Assembly: GCA_032251315.1 (NCBI GenBank)
Contig: JAVVEE010000042.1
Location: 1-23,950, forward strand
DNA length: 23,950 bases
From: LH-M37 sp032251315
GTDB taxonomy: Bacteria > Pseudomonadota > Gammaproteobacteria > SZUA-229
Direction: 5' to 3'
Both the position numbers and the translations under genes were made by a program. The notes beneath the pieces were generated by a model, which saw only the letters and a program-made list of their open reading frames with translations, was not told where the DNA came from and did no database searches. Each line of letters opens with the position of its first letter. Within the stretch, counting starts at the first letter, position 1. Positions 22,581 through 23,950 of this stretch are shown here, one piece after another.

Positions 22581-23378
22581 ATGGGTTTTATGAGTGGAAA
22601 ACGCGTTCTCATTTTTGGTGTTGCCAGCAATCGCTCCATTGCCTGGGGCATTGCCAAAGCCATGCATCGTGAAGGTGCAGAGCTGGCCTTCGCCTACATG
22701 GGCGATCGTCTACGCGAACGGGTGGAAAAACTTGCCGGTGAATGCGATTCGGACATCATTATCCCCTGTGATGTGGAAAAAGATGACGATATAGAAGCCG
22801 TATTTGAACACCTAGATGACTACTGGGAATCGCTGGATGTCATTATCCACTCGGTGGCTTTTGCGCCCAAGGAAATGCTTGAAGGCGACTATCTGGATAA
22901 CCTGACACGCGATGGCTTCAATCAGGCCCATGACATCAGCTCCTACAGCCTGGCCGCAATCGCCAAAGCCGGTCGCCACATGATGCAGAACCGTGAGGAT
23001 GCCGCCATCTTAACGCTCAGTTATCTGGGCGCGGTGCGCGCCTTCCCCGGCTACAACGTCATGGGCCTGGCCAAGGCCAGTCTGGAAGCCAATGTCCGCT
23101 ATCTGGCGCATTCTCTGGGCGGCGAAGGTATTCGCGTCAATGCCATTTCAGCAGGTCCGATAAAAACTCTGGCGGCCAAAGGCATATCCGGTTTTGCCAC
23201 TATTTTGAAGCATGTTGAGCAGAGCGCGCCTCTGCATAGAAATGTCACCATCGAAGAGGTCGGTAACTGCGCCGCCTTTCTCTGTTCCAGTCTGGCGAGC
23301 GGCATTACCGGTGAGATAACCTACGTTGACGCCGGCTATCATACTGCCGGCCTCATGGGCGATCTTGACGAAAACTAG
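22581..23378 (+). CDS. fabI: Enoyl-[acyl-carrier-protein] reductase (NADH)
   Basis: Catalyses the last reductive step of each fatty-acid elongation cycle; this type is the target of triclosan and isoniazid-like inhibitors. 265 residues, normal length. The cofactor loop reads GVASNRSIAWGIAKAM, the FabI variant of the short-chain dehydrogenase glycine motif. The catalytic pair Tyr-x6-Lys is seen in YNVMGLAKAS, and ISAGPIKTLAAKGI follows, with the substrate-binding loop. The ATG at 22581 has GGAG eight bases upstream. In Pseudomonas fabI also neighbours yejABEF, there followed by ppiD, hupB and lon on the other side; here repeats follow instead. Confidence 0.97.
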   Translation: MGFMSGKRVLIFGVASNRSIAWGIAKAMHREGAELAFAYMGDRLRERVEKLAGECDSDIIIPCDVEKDDDIEAVFEHLDDYWESLDVIIHSVAFAPKEMLEGDYLDNLTRDGFNQAHDISSYSLAAIAKAGRHMMQNREDAAILTLSYLGAVRAFPGYNVMGLAKASLEANVRYLAHSLGGEGIRVNAISAGPIKTLAAKGISGFATILKHVEQSAPLHRNVTIEEVGNCAAFLCSSLASGITGEITYVDAGYHTAGLMGDLDEN

Positions 23379-23413
23379 ATCGTTCGGTATTCCTGCCCGG
23401 AAGAGCCGGAAAG

Positions 23414-23558
23414 CTGTCGGGTTTAGGGAGATTGAAGCGAGGGAGAGTGAGCACACTATTCCCGATTTTGAGGCGCATAGTTATACTACGCAACGAAAAA
23501 TCGTGGAGATTTTGGCTGCTCTCCCGATTCCGCAGCTAATTCATCCTGAATCCGACAG
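23414..23558. repeat. 145-bp imperfect palindrome after fabI
   Basis: The left end, CTGTCGGGTTTAGG (23414 onward), pairs with the right end, CCTGAATCCGACAG (to 23558), with few mismatches. Matching blocks continue inward: GGGAGAGTGAGC with GCTGCTCTCCC, and CGATTTTGAGGCGCATAGT with ACTACGCAACGAAAAATCG. The centre is the hairpin GCATAGT-TAT-ACTACGC (23475-23491). The layout is that of a non-autonomous mobile or repeated palindromic element. One plus-strand frame is open across it by chance. Confidence 0.65.
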
Positions 23559-23632
23559 ACTCCTAGCGCATGAGTAAAATGGCAACGACCTACCTTTTAT
23601 TAAGGTTGATGCGCTTTGAATCGAATTCACAT

Positions 23633-23835
23633 TTTTTAAAAGTGGGGTATCCAGCTAAATGCGGTAATATTATCGTGCATTCAACTTATTGATAGCACAA
23701 TAAAAATTCCATTATTTTCCTGTTATGCTGCAAGTGGTATGTGGCCGTTGCGTATTGCAACTAATTGTAATTTAACGAAAGTATATTTTCCACGTTAAAA
23801 TCACAGCATTTAGCTGGATACCCCACTTTTAAAAA
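23633..23835. mobile_element. MITE-like element with 30-bp perfect terminal inverted repeats
   Basis: Bases 23633-23662 and 23806-23835 are perfect inverted repeats of 30 bases (outer TTTTTAAAAGTGGGG, then TATCCAGCTAAATGC). With four mismatches the match extends to 45 bases (23633-23677 and 23791-23835). The AT-rich core of about 113 bases has no coding potential but holds a small hairpin, GTTGC-GTATT-GCAAC (23747-23761). Long terminal repeats, small size and no transposase are the marks of a miniature inverted-repeat element. No clear target duplication is visible; the outer TTTTAAAA is itself palindromic, which hides the boundary. Confidence 0.75.
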
Positions 23836-23850
23836 GCATAAAACCTGAGT

Positions 23851-23950
23851 TACTAACAAGGCGCATGGAAAGGATACCCTTCAATCAAGACCGTCAGCAG
23901 CAGGGATGCTGCTGTCGAGCGTACACGGATGTATTCTCAGCGCGTCTTGA
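23851..23950. repeat. Structured palindromic repeat, copy 2 (cut by the window end)
   Basis: Direct copy of the repeat at 10416: 95 of 100 bases agree. The left arm is at 23868-23891 and the CAGCAGCA-GGGA-TGCTGCTG hairpin at 23895-23914 is unchanged. Only the first seven bases of the right arm (23944-23950) are inside the window. It begins 15 bases after the MITE-like element. Confidence 0.85.

Noticed and set aside
23326..23577. 83-codon frame overlapping the fabI end
   Set aside because: It runs through the end of fabI in another frame and then through a palindrome; composition follows the palindrome and there is no start signal.
23851..23866. attC-like CTAACAAGGCGC at the start of repeat copy 2
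   Set aside because: The matching GTTRRRY core is not seen in the repeat, copy 1 differs in this segment, and no integron integrase or cassette is present.

Overview
The window looks like chromosomal DNA of a gammaproteobacterium of moderate G+C content. The evidence is the gene set and its order: nnr-tsaE-N-acetylmuramoyl-alanine amidase, crcB next to serS, an AcnB-type aconitase, iscR, and yejABEF beside fabI. All of these arrangements are familiar from gammaproteobacteria. I cannot name the genus. No tRNA, rRNA or CRISPR array is visible.

Layout. (1) 1-6710, plus strand: a surface-fibre locus with three secreted DUF4402 (pilin-like) proteins, a PapD-like periplasmic chaperone and a 1000-residue usher-like outer-membrane protein. 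A strong intrinsic terminator separates the third DUF4402 gene from the chaperone and usher genes. This is the accessory region and the best candidate for a poorly described system. (2) 6860-10334, minus strand: nnr, tsaE and a Tat-exported AMIN/Amidase_3/LysM amidase, ended by a GC-rich hairpin. (3) 10416-11257: a palindromic repeat that truncates the remains of a REC-EAL (c-di-GMP phosphodiesterase type) response regulator, whose linker also carries two homopolymer frameshifts. (4) 11569-16115, minus strand: acnB-crcB-DUF190-serS, tightly spaced and behind a good sigma70-type promoter. (5) 16294-16788: iscR alone, with all Fe-S ligands, its own promoter and terminator. (6) 16957-22494, minus strand: yejABEF peptide/muropeptide-type ABC importer. 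(7) 22581-23378, plus strand: fabI. (8) 23379-23950: a non-coding cluster of three different palindromic elements. These are a 145-bp imperfect palindrome, a 203-bp MITE-like element with 30-bp perfect terminal inverted repeats, and a second copy of the repeat found at 10416, cut by the window end.

How the parts fit. Region 1 should build a surface fibre: Sec export, chaperone capture, then usher assembly, with the two-domain first DUF4402 protein as a possible tip subunit. Regions 2 and 4-7 are housekeeping: tRNA modification and charging, metabolite repair, cell-wall hydrolysis and peptide uptake, TCA cycle, fluoride export, Fe-S sensing and fatty-acid synthesis. The repeats mark points of past rearrangement; one sits exactly where a signalling gene was destroyed.
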